Below, piece after piece: positions 45,196-59,362 of a DNA stretch of 64,000 nucleotides (its first letter is position 1; each line of letters starts with the position of its first letter). Source of the DNA: Isoetes taiwanensis (Eukaryota > Streptophyta > Lycopodiopsida > Isoetales > Isoetaceae); contig JAJEKV010000140.1 in the NCBI GenBank assembly GCA_021234155.1, positions 124,001 through 188,000 of the forward strand. The letters are read 5' to 3'. Both the position numbers and the translations under genes were made by a program. The notes beneath the pieces are model-generated. The model worked only from the letters and a program-made list of their open reading frames with translations, made no database searches and had not been told where the DNA came from.

Positions 45196-48083
45196 CTAAG
45201 TTCTGGGTACTGGCCTTGGCCGTGTTGAGCGCTCAGATTGGGAAGAGATAAGCAGAACTTGCATTAGTAGGGATATAAGGCCAAGGATTGCTGTAAACCA
45301 TGCCACACCCCTCCATGATGATAAGACAGGTACCAAAATCCTAGCTGCTACTGTCAATAAGACAGCGGCACAAATAAGTATAACCTGCACCATAAGAGGG
45401 AATTTTAGTCAGTCCTGTAAAAGTTGTGTTTGCACTATGGTTAGACATGTCTAGGTACGTACTAAAAGAGGTTTAATTGTGCGTTGAAGTGGTTGACGTA
45501 AACCTTCTCCAAAGCTGTTCTCCTTTTTATGAATGTCCAATAAATTATCCTGCCATGCAGATTCATAGATCCGTTGTCACAGACAAATGGAAAACTGAAA
45601 GAAAACTGTTCAGGTGAAACACCTTCACTACAAATGCCTCCCGACACCAATTGGCTATCCCCTCTTCAGTTTCTGGCAAATCTGCCATCAAAATCCTCCT
45701 TATGTGTACATGAACCTAACCAAAGAGATGGTTATTTAAAGAAGCCGCATTTTTACACAAAAATAAGCCTCCAAATACCAGCATAATTTGTGAAGAACTC
45801 AGTTGCTATTCTAATGGTACATACACCATTTATTGCATACCTCAGATGATTGACCCTTCAGTAATCTTAATACTGTAGGTGGTGAAGAGTTTCTTGCGAC
45901 AGCAAATGTCACATCATAAATCGCAGGTACAAAAGATCGAAGATTCTCAACTGCTGACACAAACCCCTGCACAACAGACAACCTTAAGAAAAGCTCCAGC
46001 ATAAAACACTTCGATGCCGCCAGTTAGAGAGCAGCAAAATTCGCTGCAAAATTCTGAAGGTTAACAGGATGTTTTATTTATTTTGTTCTAGAATTCGTAT
46101 GCAAAGATCTGTTAACAGTACCCCTGTATTGTGACATTTGCAGCCACTTTGGGTTGGGACAGACAAGGAGAGTGCTTCCATTCAAAACTTTTGCAGAAAT
46201 TTTTTTATATATATCAATGGAACCATAAGATGTAAATGGTCCATTGATAATATATTAACTTGCACATTCAAGATCTATCCCACTTAGTGACGCAGAAGCC
46301 TGAGATCAGGCCAAACAATCATAAAATATATGCTGAAAAGACAGTGTATTACCGTTTTGCTAGGACTCCTGGTGAAAAGAGCCACAGCAATTCTCTTCCA
46401 TTTGTGGAGCTTTGTTGTTGTTAGATTGATAACTATGAGGGTTCAGTTAGCCAAAGTTGAGGTTCACTTGTATATTTGAGATCTATCTCCCTCAGTGAGC
46501 CAGGGTCTGAGACAGGCTAACAAGCCTAAAATAGATGCATAGACTTTCGGTGCAAAGACACTGCAGGCCAGGGTCTGAGACAGGCTAAGATTCCTGGTGT
46601 AAAGAGCCACATCAATTCTCTTCCATTTCTGGAACTTTGTTGTTGTTAGATTGATAGTTATGAGTTGTTAAAATTCATACTCTGTGGATGCCATAATTGC
46701 CACAACTCGTGTGTCCAAAACCTTAATGCATTTCTATCTGGAGATAAAATGAATCTTCAAGTTGTTTACCTTTGTCCGAGGAATTAATACATGCTTTGGC
46801 ACACGAATTCCAGTAGACTCCGCATATTCTTGGGCTGCCTTCAACTTATCCTCTGTAAATCGTGTCCCTTCAACAAATAGAGCAACCCATAATGCCCGTG
46901 GGTAATCTTTCAGTCGTTGATAACCTTTCTGCATTTACACAATGCACATCTAATATCTGGAGAATGGCCTTTTAACTAAATTCATAAGCTCCACCTTCAA
47001 AGTAACTTCATCTTTTGACCAGTTCCTATCCAGAAACACATATTCTGAGAACCACATGGACCATCCAATCACCTGTCTCACAACCAACCACAAAGAACGT
47101 TACCACTCATCTTTGATCAGCAGAAATACATCCTAAAGCTTATCGGACAGAAAACAGTTAATAAGTAATGGTGACTGTTAGATTAATAGAATAGGCACCT
47201 TCTGTACCCAAAGAAGTCTTTTACCCTAATCAATATCTCAATATAAAAAAACATTTAAAAATTTGAGCAGTATAAAGAGAACATGGGACTACCGGCAAGA
47301 TCTTCATGGATTTCTTCATCACAGCTCGGGCTCCACCAAGACAACCAGAGTGCTGGAGCACAGACCATCTGTCATCAAAAGTGTGGTAATATTCATTCAC
47401 ACTAAACAGTCTAATGCTCAATGCACGTTACCAGACAATTTTTAGAAATGAACAAGGCACTAAATGTTCCTTCAGTCCACTAACTTTCATGTAATGCACC
47501 TGTTGCTCAGGATAACATATTTTACCTCAGCAAGCACCCAGCCAACAAGCCAATCTATGTCACTACGATGATTGCAGATGACTAAAGCATGCTCCTTTCC
47601 TGTCAAAACGAAGACTAATCAGTTAATCGCCAGGGGAAGGAATTGCTGAAAAGTCCCGAGTCCTGACCCATGTGGTTCATTGTCTCTGAATCTGCAAAAA
47701 CATGGATCTGCACAAAACGACTGCATTACAAGGCAATGGCTTCTGTGTTGCAAGCAGAAAAACAAAATACCAATAGAAATGACGCAATTAAAGACATCAG
47801 GATTACCTTAACTGCAGCCCACCAATCAACAAGCCAAACAAGCTCGGACCACAGAAGTTCCATAAGGATCATATTCACAACTCTGTATGTCCTCCTCGAA
47901 AAAGGCAACACAAGTAAAGATAGAAGCTGCGACAAATCTACCATCAGTTCTGCTCCTGTTTCTTAAAACATGCAATTCAATGCAGGATAGGAACAGAATT
48001 GAACTCCATACCTGAAAAACGTTGATGAAGAGGCCCGAGAAGAAGAACAGGAGGCCCAGGGGCAGCGCAATGGCGGATGCCAT
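45196..48083 (-). CDS. LPAT2: 1-acyl-sn-glycerol-3-phosphate acyltransferase (LPAT2 type)
   Basis: The enzyme transfers a fatty acyl group from acyl-CoA to lysophosphatidic acid, making phosphatidic acid in the ER. Eleven exons join in frame to 365 residues (Arabidopsis LPAT2: 389): 48083-48012, 47926-47807, 47707-47668, 47599-47526, 47352-47293, 47072-46995, 46928-46770, 45966-45841, 45715-45623, 45549-45463 and 45384-45196, all with GT-AG borders. The start [18 protein letters not shown] forms the N-terminal membrane anchor. NHRSDID (residues 87-93) is the catalytic NHX4D motif; FVEGTR (166-171) and VPAIYD (214-219) are the substrate-binding motifs. [10 protein letters not shown] and [13 protein letters not shown] are family signatures. 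Two C-terminal hydrophobic helices (about 304-320 and 330-350) precede SSQSERST. No break is visible. Intron 7 carries an internal tandem duplication. This is the best-supported intact host gene in the window. Confidence 0.95.
46270..46690. repeat. Tandem duplication inside LPAT2 intron 7
   Basis: Two diverged copies of about 210 bases share GAGATCTATC, AAGAGCCACA, CAATTCTCTTCCATTT and TTTGTTGTTGTTAGATTGAT in the same order. They lie wholly within the largest intron and do not touch the splice sites. Confidence 0.7.
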
Positions 48084-48668
48084 GGCTGTTAGCTCTCTCT
48101 TCTGTGAGTAGATCTTTTCTAAGTCTTTTATGGTGTTGTTTTTATGATGGGGCAGTTTTCAATGGTCAATAATTGGCCCAACTTAATTAATATGCTTATT
48201 AGGTGGCCGCATGCACTCAAGCTCTCTATTTGGGACTGCCCACATTAACTTTGGAACTTGCTAGACGAGTATTGAAGGTCCTTGGCAACTGCATCTTTTC
48301 AAGGAGCACAGTTTTCAGTGACAGTGTGCAACAAAGTCCTAGGATTGAATCGAAAAATCCGGTTCAAATTAAAAAGTTCCAGTCCACATGAAATACTCTA
48401 GGATATACGGCCGGTCCAAAAAATGGCGTATAAGGATTTGGGCTGGTTGAAGCCATAAGTCCTAGGATTTTTTCCTGTTATTTATTGCACTAGTAGGATC
48501 TTTTTATTAAGCGACTTATGTATATTGGGAATGCCAATAATATATTTATGATTATGCACCTACATACATTATTAAATGACATTCAACAATCACCTCCTAA
48601 ACATTTGATTTCATCATAATACAATGCATGCAGTACAAAGTAACTTTTTTATTTTTACAAGAAATTTA
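48084..48668. other. Upstream region of LPAT2
   Basis: The sequence just above the ATG (48084-48125) is pyrimidine-rich on the coding strand side and is presumably the leader. No TATA box can be assigned with confidence. The rest is unassigned. Confidence 0.35.
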
Positions 48669-48723
48669 TCGCGGCGGCCAAGGCCGCCGCGAACATTTCT
48701 CTTTACCAACTTGGTATCAGTTC
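48669..48723 (+). repeat. GC palindrome next to a primer-binding-like site
   Basis: TCGCGGCGGCC-AA-GGCCGCCGCGA (48669-48692) is a perfect 11-bp-stem palindrome in otherwise AT-rich DNA. About 20 bases later, TTGGTATCAG resembles the start of the initiator-Met tRNA primer site that follows plant LTRs (TGGTATCAGAGC). A related half, AAGGCCGCCGCGA, occurs at about 27731-27743. It could be the remnant of an LTR end, but no paired LTR or coding region was found. Confidence 0.45.
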
Positions 48724-48850
48724 TAAACCCACTACTATGGGGAGCATTTTAAGGTGAAGTTTCTCAATTCAAACTGTAGCAAAAAAAAGATGTTGAAAAA
48801 ACCAATCTTTACATGTTCTGTTAGGGTAACAGCGTAAAATTGTCCGTGAT

Positions 48851-48944
48851 TGCACTAGGCTTGACCCATTACCAAACGAGAGTGTAAACAATTTGCTTGC
48901 ACTAGGCTTGACCCATTACCAAACCTGACTGTAAACAATTTGCT
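48851..48944. repeat. 47-bp tandem duplication
   Basis: Two copies begin TGCACTAGGCTTGACCCATT and end GTAAACAATTTGCT, differing at a few bases in the middle (ACGAGAGT versus ACCTGACT). Confidence 0.85.
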
Positions 48945-51003
48945 TTTTAAATGTAATTTCTTAACCGACATTCATTTGTTCACACTATATGGAGAATGGG
49001 CAAGCCATAATCTCAATGCAAACAGTTGCTGCCAAAGTTGGAGCTTGGATATGTGCATATATATTTCTTATAACTAGCAAGGTGACGAGTTTTCCTTTTA
49101 TTTTGCTACCATTAGATGACCGTCTCAGAGAACGAAGAATACATTGGACATGAGGTCATGTCATCCTTACGATAACAACGCATACTGCAAAAGTAAAGTA
49201 ATAGAGATATTATATCTTGGAGAGAACGTGACCATAGGGTGCAACCTAGAACTAATGTGTGTTTTCTATTTTATTTATTTTTAACATGCATGTCTGTTTA
49301 ATTTGAATTTTTTTTATATGAACCACATGCACGTTTTTATGTTATCAACTTGGGCTTATTTAACATAGAAATTTAATATGCCAACATGTCTTTTGCTAAG
49401 TTAACTCACATTGCCAACATGGTAGGCGAAGGCCAAATGGAGGCAAAGCGAAATGTAAACAAATGGAGGCAAAGCAAAGCTAAGTTAACTCAAATGGGGG
49501 CGGGCCAAATGTAAACACACAAGGGCTTTTAGAAAAGAGATCTCTTAATTATTTTGTTTGTAGAATGAATTAAGGAGGCATCACCAGAATGAATGGTCAT
49601 GGGTACGCTAGCAATAGAAATAGATGCCGACTAGATGCCACGTCACAAAAGCGATGAGGTGACGAATATATGGCTATGCTGCAAAATAATGCTACAAAGC
49701 AATCTTCTAGCTATGGCACTTTAATCACAACTTGGATTGGCAATGGAAATGCTGAAGAAAGACCAAATCTTTTAATTCTCAAGCAAAGATCACTGTTGAA
49801 TCCATTATAAAATTTGGGATGGCATGCAAAAAATTCCACGAATTTGCAGAGTCGGATTTGGAGAATGGTCTGTCGGAGAGAATGGGGAAGCAGAGCAATG
49901 GATTTATGGCCTTCAGGTTCCGGCATGGCATGGAAGCAATTTTATCACTTAATCTTGCTCCCCGAACACAAACCAATGGCGCCATGTTTTGCGTTACCGG
50001 GCTTCCCATTCTATGAATTCCGCCTGAGGCTCTATTGCCATCTTCTGAGGAGGTCACGATGGCGGCGTAGCCCCCCCGCTTCGCTTCAAAAAATTATGCC
50101 GCAAATCTTTTACATTATGTGCTACGAAATTATCGTGGATTTCTTCCATTGTCTTCAAAAAAAAAATGATATGATTTTTTTAATGTAGATTACAAAGAAT
50201 TTTATTGAAAAATCTTGTCCTACTTGCGTAACCACAACCTAATCGATCCCATATACATGCCCATAAAAGAGGTTTGTGATTCACAAGTTAAACCCACTAG
50301 TTTGGCAATGAATCCAAGATGAAGAATAGCTTGAAGAGCGATTGTTGCGCAATCTTACTCAAATCGAATGGTGCGAATTTGAATTCCTTTTCTTTTAATT
50401 ATTTTATTATGAAATGCGGAAAGCATTTGACGATACCGGGTAGCGATGGCGCCGGAATGGACGTAAGCGCCAAGAATAATTTGGAAGAGGGCCTACAAAG
50501 GAATTCACGTAGGTTCAAATAGCATAGTCGTAGAAATTGAAGGGAATCATACTCTTTGAGGGATAAATGACACCGAGCTAGGCGTAACGATTTGTGGATA
50601 ACGGATGAAAAATGGCTTGAAGCTTCGGACGCAGAAAAATCCACCACCGGAACGAGGTGCCCATGCCGGAGATCACATGGGCAAATGTAAAAAATTTTGT
50701 TCTTCTATGGAATCGGATCAAACGGGCAGAGATTAGACGATACCGGTCGCCGGATCTCTCCACTCCTTGCCCATCTTGGACCCAATTAAAATCCCCACCC
50801 CCTGCTTCCAAGATCCGCCATACCCACACCGATTGGCGCCAACAAATTGATCCTCTTTGGAGGTCGCAGATCTAAATCGCAAGTCCCTAATGATACCCGT
50901 GTCTTGAATCAAGCAGAAGAATCCGCTGTTTGGATGAATCAAGAAGATTATACCCAAATCCCGCATGAATTTGATCGCTTTGACTGACGACCTTCCTCCG
51001 GCA
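48945..51003. other. Intergenic, no gene recognised
   Basis: Open frames on both strands at 49711-50188 and 50578-51000 have no recognisable domains. The second half may be further decayed sequence of the Kelch gene, but no Kelch motif other than that at 51004-51175 was seen. Confidence 0.4.
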
Positions 51004-51175
51004 GAGCCGGGCATTCTGCTACAATGGTTGCTGGAGGGAGAATTTTGATCTATGGCGGGGAAGATGGGCAGAGGTGTAGAAAAGGGGATGCTTGGCTTTT
51101 GAATCCTAATGCCGGAGCACAAGGAAGATTCTGGCAAAAGCTTAAGCAAGTGGGCGATACTCCAAGCAGCAATTA
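51004..51175 (+). pseudogene. Kelch-repeat fragment
   Basis: The reading RAGHSATMVAGGRILIYGGE, then KGDAWLLNPNAG and FWQKLKQVGDTPSS, shows one full Kelch blade. It has the GHSAT turn, the hydrophobic-GG doublet and the downstream W. It resembles plant Kelch proteins (acyl-CoA-binding or F-box types), in which five or six blades form a propeller. Only one blade is present and no start codon is in context. A 23-base duplication (GCTTGCTACAGCCGAAGAAAT) follows at 51190-51238. It is a gene fragment of unknown carrier. Confidence 0.6.
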
Positions 51176-51867
51176 TGATCGTAATTCAGAGCTTGCTTAC
51201 AGCCGAAGAAATTGGGCTTGCTACAGCCGAAGAAATTGAAAACCTGATTGCTTACACACGTGTCGGCTTTAGCTGAGGCAGAACCCAGAAAAATTAGGTA
51301 GGGAAAAAATAAAAATTCAAAATTGGATGTATCATTATATATGGTTTGAAAAAGTAACCTTTTGATCCTTTTGCAAATCTTTGTTAGGGGAGGATGCCCT
51401 TCGTTCACCCACTCCCCTTCAATGGCCCACTTTTTACCCTGAACTTTTGCCCTCTAATAGCTCACCTTTGCCCTTTAATAGCCCATCTTAATTAAAAATT
51501 GAGCTAAATGCATAGTCTATTGATGGGCACTTATGGTCTAATGAAGGTCAATTGTGAGTATTCAGTGGTCCATTGGAGGGCTTTTTGGTGGTCCATTGAA
51601 GGGCATTTGGGGGTCTATTGGTGTCAAAATTACCATACAACTGAAAATCTTTATAGCATTCTTCCTATTTGTCGAAACGACTCGTGCTTAGTATCAATTG
51701 AAAGCTAAACTTTGAAATTTCATAATGTTATTTCAAAATAAGAGGTTTAAAAAAAATAAACCTATAATAATAAAGTTTTTTCACTTAAGTGTGCATTTTA
51801 TGGGCACCCTCCCCTAAAGGAAAAGTTCCTACTGAATTTTGTAACAGAAGGGCCAATCCGGTTCAAA

Positions 51868-54840
<2,973 letters not shown>

Positions 54841-55894
54841 GGTTTTGTGAACTTAAGGCTTTTTTCCTATTTAGAAAAAAAGGTTTGTTATACACTGGTT
54901 TTCAGGCATCTCAGCATATTTCAGATGCATTTGAGGTTTGGTTACACGTTTTGCAGTTTGGCCACTATTGTGATATCCATGTCTTTGATTGCATGCCCAT
55001 TACGGAAGAACTGGGTTTCCCTCCCTTTGCCATATCAGCAAGTTAAGGGCGCAAGAACAATGCCCATTTCTATTGCAACCTAATTCTTATTCCCATCAAG
55101 ATTTCTCTTCAAGCTACCAAGATTCTTCTTGATGGCAAGAAGACAAATGCATGATTGCTAGAAGACAAACCCAGTTAAGAATTAGGCAATTCAGAAGTCC
55201 ATGCTAGCTTCCGAAGAAAGGGAAGGTGCCTTGGACTCGTCAGCCAAACTCCGGTGTCTTGAAGGTAATGGGAACGAAGATTTTCTGACTAGGTTTGCCA
55301 TATGGCAAAGTTAGGCTGGGATAACGACCTAATGGGGATGCACTCTTATTATCTCTTTTATCACCTCTTTACGCATTTTGGATTGCCAAAGGGCCAACCC
55401 TAGGTGTGCAGAAGCTGAAAAAGGAATATGCACAGCATGTACCAAAAGAAGGGTCCAGATTTGAGTAGACGTTCAAGAAGATGTATGAGATTGAAAATTG
55501 GCGACTTCCCATGAGAAAAGCCATGATAGATGGAGAATAGAGGCAGTTCGGGTGTTTGGATGCATGCAGAAAGTAGAAAATGGAACCAAAAACTAGAGTG
55601 TAGAAAAGAAGGTGGAGTTTATGGGAAAATAGTGAAGATCTTCCACTTCCGAACTCTTCCAGGTACAACTAGTTTTGGCCATCAAATTTTTGCGATACTT
55701 TTATTCGTGGTTCTGGGGATTGAAGAGCAAATCCTTTTGACACCCCATATCCCCAAGACCTTAGAATCCTTTACATGTGCTGATCAATTTCTTAATAGAG
55801 GATAAATCTGAAGGAGACGCTCGGAGTTTTAGAATCTCGAGAACATAATAGAATTTCTCTATCTAGAAATTCTGCATATTGTCTGCTCTAGGGA
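54841..55894. other. Intergenic, no gene recognised
   Basis: Short open frames on both strands at 55369-55805 lack domains. Confidence 0.45.
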
Positions 55895-56105
55895 TGCACA
55901 AAAGAAAAGACCTTAGATTTTTGCAGACAAGTGCATTCTCTTGTTGTCCATAGTAACATGGATTCTATTGTTGTTTTGGGTAATCACCTCATACGTTTGT
56001 TTTCATCTTAAGGAAGCTTGTTTGAGGCAAATCAAGCATTTGATACAGTTAACACATCAATTATATGTACATGGAATGCTGTCATTTCTGCAAATATTGT
56101 GACAT
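55895..56105 (+). pseudogene. PPR pseudogene fragment
   Basis: It reads LDFCRQVHSLVVHSNMDSIV, then VLGNHLIRLFSS-stop-GSLFEANQAFDTV and TWNAVISAN. This is the end of an L repeat, a whole S repeat and the start of a P repeat. One in-frame TAA interrupts the S repeat at about 56012. No neighbouring repeats were found. It is distinct in sequence from the gene at 18.8-21.1 kb. Confidence 0.65.
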
Positions 56106-57379
56106 ACGTATTTATATGCTATACATATAAGTACCATGACATGTCACTAGGTATATTTAGACCATTATGGGTCATTAGGGGCTAACTTAAAAGGGTTTAT
56201 GTTAGCTATACTAAATTGTCTTAAGTTAATTAAGCTAATAGAAAAACCCTGGTTCGGCTTGATCCCAAGCTCTAGTCACACATTCAACAATGAGAGCTGC
56301 TACAAATCCTAGTGAACGTGTTCAATGCCTAGTATAGGAACTCTTCTCTCCATTATTTCCATATATCACACGGACTGTGGACTAAACATTCTATTATACA
56401 CCTTTCTTCTTTGCTTCTGGATTAAATGCTCCTAGTACGCATATACTAACAGGGAGCTACTTTTGAAGAGACAACCTACAGCACCAAGTCTGTTCATAGC
56501 CCACACTTTGGGTTATTCAAAGTGTCCCTTCAAATTTCCTATATTTGAAATGTTGTCACAACAACTTTCATAATCCCCTTATCTCACACGTGTCATCTAG
56601 ATACATTGTTTGCCCTCCTAATATATTATTCGTTCGAGAATCAACTTCCAATAATAGTATGCCTTTACAAAGCTCCAGCATACGTTACTTGCCGCTTTCA
56701 TACGATTTCGCCAAATTCTAGCAATTGTTGTTTCCCATTCTAATGGTCTTATAGGATGTCTATTCTCATCTTCACTTATTTTGTCCTCAAGTCTCTTGAT
56801 CTTGTGCAGAATCTGTGCCCCACACTATTGGCATCTCGCCAGAATGGACATGAATGCAAATTAATTCCCAATTTGTAGGCGACTACGTTCTCATCCTACT
56901 CATCCATACCTCTGCATCTATCTTGCACATCTTAAGAGCTTCAGCCTCCTTAGGAAATGCAAATTATGTGTAATTTTAACATCTATAATTTCTAGATCCG
57001 TGTCATTATACGCCATTAATATTCTAGCTTCCTATGAATCATACCTCGATTCAAGTAGCAATAGCTATAAAATGTAGCATCAATATTCTATACCTTGACC
57101 ACCCTTCTTAGAAACTTCAAATTCTAAACTAATATTCTTTTTCTATGATGGATAATTATGAATTAGCTCGTCCCTTGGTACGTTACCTTCGTAACATGTC
57201 GTTTGACACAATCTCTTAAGAATCTTCCTCGTCATCATTTTCCTTATCTGGTTCACAGACGGCCAATGCATCCAAGTCAATTTTTCTACATTCTTGCTCT
57301 TCTTCCTGTAGATCTATCACCATTTCTATCTCATCGTCTTCATCATCACACATAACTTACCCGCCTTGGCTTAATGATT
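56106..57379. other. Intergenic; acidic coding-like patch near the end
   Basis: Between about 57230 and 57350 the minus strand reads DDEDDEIEMVIDLQEEEQE followed by DLDALAVCEPDKENDDEED, without stops. A GTAAGT donor-like site lies just upstream (57357-57362). This could be an exon linked to the frame at 57380-57772. Otherwise nothing is recognised. Confidence 0.35.
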
Positions 57380-57772
57380 TCATTGTTTCCGTTTTCTCAT
57401 TGGCTTGCCCGAGCAAATGCAATAACTAGCAAATGCAAACGGTAAAGAGATATAAGTTACCTTCTTAAGTTGAAGCACACAGCCCACCAGAACCCGCTGT
57501 GTCGCATTCTTGAAGAAAGTCTTTGATCCTTGCAAACGAAAAGCCGCTTCCTCTAAAGCTAGTTTCGGAATCCACACTCCAGGAATATCTGCAAAGCACG
57601 TCCGCCGAGCTAACGCACTCCCGCTGAAACCTAAAGCAACATCGTGGTAGCATGTGAGCTCAATACTATTTCCCATGATGTTGATTTCCCTACAATAGAA
57701 AGGATAAATCTCAGTCGGCGCAACTTCCTCGTTGGCATGTGGGGCGATGTATACCCTTCCAAAAATTGGCAT
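57380..57772 (-). CDS. Unidentified 130-residue open frame
   Basis: The frame begins MPIFGRVYIAPHANEEVAPT, continues through SIELTCYHDVALGFSGSAL and VWIPKLALEEAAFRL, and ends GKPMRKRKQ. Composition is protein-like, and a GTAACT donor after LQLKK (about 57460) suggests the last part may be intronic. I recognise no family. It lies downstream of the histone H3 relic on the same strand. It could be a host gene exon or part of a transposon accessory protein. Confidence 0.3.
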   Translation of the reverse strand: MPIFGRVYIAPHANEEVAPTEIYPFYCREINIMGNSIELTCYHDVALGFSGSALARRTCFADIPGVWIPKLALEEAAFRLQGSKTFFKNATQRVLVGCVLQLKKVTYISLPFAFASYCICSGKPMRKRKQ

Positions 57773-57882
57773 AACAATCCATGGCGGGCGTAGATGCGTA
57801 ATGCAAAAAGATGTGGAGGAGCCATAACGCTATATAATTGCGTAACTGGCAGCCATTGTGGAGATTCATCCGTACATTTTTG

Positions 57883-57907
57883 GGTTAGGGTTAGGTTAGG
57901 TTAGGAT
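57883..57907. repeat. Short TTAGG-type telomere-like run
   Basis: GGGTTAGGGTTAGGTTAGGT, then TAGG. On the minus strand this gives CCTAACCCTAACCC, similar to the telo-box found in promoters of plant ribosome and replication genes. It lies upstream of the frame at 57380-57772 on that strand. Too short for a true interstitial telomere. Confidence 0.6.
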
Positions 57908-58187
57908 GAGGGATCGGATCACACAATGCTAAAACTAGTTTGTGCAAAAAAAAACACAATGCTTGTGCGCCGTGGTGATCCCTACAGACCTAACCTTCTA
58001 AGAAAGAAATCGAAGCTAACCTTCTAAAAAAGAAATCGACTAAGAAAACACATTATATTTATAAGGAATATTAACATATTAATAAAATACACAGGCGCTT
58101 TACGCCTTAGGATCTGGCCGGTCTTTCTTCTTATTGTATGCAGATTCAAAATTATGACCATAGTACTCGGATCCCTTATGCATAAGA

Positions 58188-58957
58188 CTAGGCACATGTT
58201 TTTGGCATGACAGTAACCCGTTTGGCATGTATGGCTGCAAGTTGGGAGTCCTCGAACAGACCAACACCAACTGCTTCCGTTGTTATTTGAAGAGTATTCA
58301 AGGCAGTTGCTTGAATCCTGTAAGTGGTGTTATGTATAGCACCACATTCTTGCAACACCTCTTTCACAAACCTAGCAAATGGGAGACGTGGAATAACCAG
58401 GTCAGTGCTCTTCTGATACTTCCTTATCTCGCCTAGTGCTTTAATGCCCTGCTTTGTCTTCTGCTTCCTTCTTCCTTGCTCTGTTGGCTGTTGCCACGGC
58501 TGCTCTATGCCTGCCCCTTGGCACTACCCTCGCCCACCTCATTTCCAGGCTACTGCTCGGCTGCCTCTTCCGATCGTTTCCTCACATTTCTAGTCACCTT
58601 CCCCTTTCTTGGATGAGCTCTCCTTCTTTGATTAGAAGCTTCTGCCACATTCATAGGAGAAGTAGGAAGAGGGGGTTGCCCAATAGTCAATCTGATGTCA
58701 TATTCTGCTCACCGATCTGTCATATTTTCATCTTCTGTCTCTGAACCAGAATGCACCTCCCTAGTTACTCTAGAGTTGCTTCCCCTACCGTCTGTCATAC
58801 GGAGTTCTTTTCCTAGCCTTCTGTTACGCATAGTCGGAGATGGAGGAGAAGAATCTCTATCAGAGACTTTAGAAGCAGGTGAAGGAGGCAGAGTAACGTA
58901 ACCACCCAGCCTTATACCATCTGGATGAATCTTTGCGGTTTGCTTAGTTCTAGCGAT
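58188..58957 (-). pseudogene. Centromeric histone H3 (CENH3)-like relic
   Basis: CENH3 replaces H3 in centromeric nucleosomes. The minus strand begins GCC-ATC-GCT at 58957, where ATC stands in for the expected ATG, then ARTKQTA (58954-58934), the H3 N-terminus. A long divergent tail follows (KVSDRDSSPPSPTMRNRRLG, then TREVHSGSETEDENMTD), ending at a GTGAGC donor-like site (58712). After about 200 bases of frame disruption the histone fold resumes from about 58499: KTKQGIKALGEIRKYQKSTD, LVIPRLPFARFVKEVLQECG, AIHNTTYRIQATALNTLQ, VGLFEDSQLAAIHAKRVTV and MPK. Loop 1 is four residues longer than canonical H3, a CENH3 hallmark. The frame then reaches TAG at 58190. Adding one base to a five-A run restores the expected MPK-xM-x-L...IR end. 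Lost start, frame break and shifted C-terminus indicate a pseudogene, unless the assembly is in error. Confidence 0.7.
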
Positions 58958-59153
58958 GGCTTCTCAACGGATGGCGCGTTGTACTATGGACATTGACAAA
59001 AAATAAACAACTGGCAAGAGATAAATAGTAAAAAATGGACGTTAAACGTAAAATACACTGGTAACTTTTTTAAATAATTGTACAAACGAAAAAATAAACG
59101 AAATTCAAATCGCTAAGCAATAAACAATTTTTTGTTCATCGCGAACTCACTAA

Positions 59154-59362
59154 ACTTTACATTACACTCTTGCCGATAGCCAAACCTAATGCCATCAATG
59201 AAATAATGAAAGTTGGATGCAATCTCCTCCGTCTCTTTTAGCACTCTTAGTTCTGATAATGGCCATTCGACTTCCGTTGTAGCTGTATAAATGACTTTCT
59301 CCCCTCGCCATACTCGAATATCTAGCGCATCGGAGTATTTGTTATGGTCCTCAGACGGCTCT
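59154..59362 (-). other. Unidentified exon-like block
   Basis: About 70 codons are open without a start codon. They read EPSEDHNKYSDALDIRVWRG, EKVIYTATTEVEWPLSELRV, LKETEEIASNFHYFIDGIRF and GYRQECN, ending at a GTAAAG donor-like site. The composition is protein-like and looks conserved. A second block at 59613-59786 (ELCKPQTNENNVIAMKKCLA, then MSFKIFTPFE, GTATTT donor, GTTAG acceptor) lies upstream on the same strand. Both are upstream of the H3 relic. The family is unknown to me. Confidence 0.4.

Noticed and set aside
57883-57907. Interstitial telomere or chromosome-end signature
   Set aside because: Only four or five TTAGG-type units are present, far too few. A telo-box-like promoter motif or chance is more likely.
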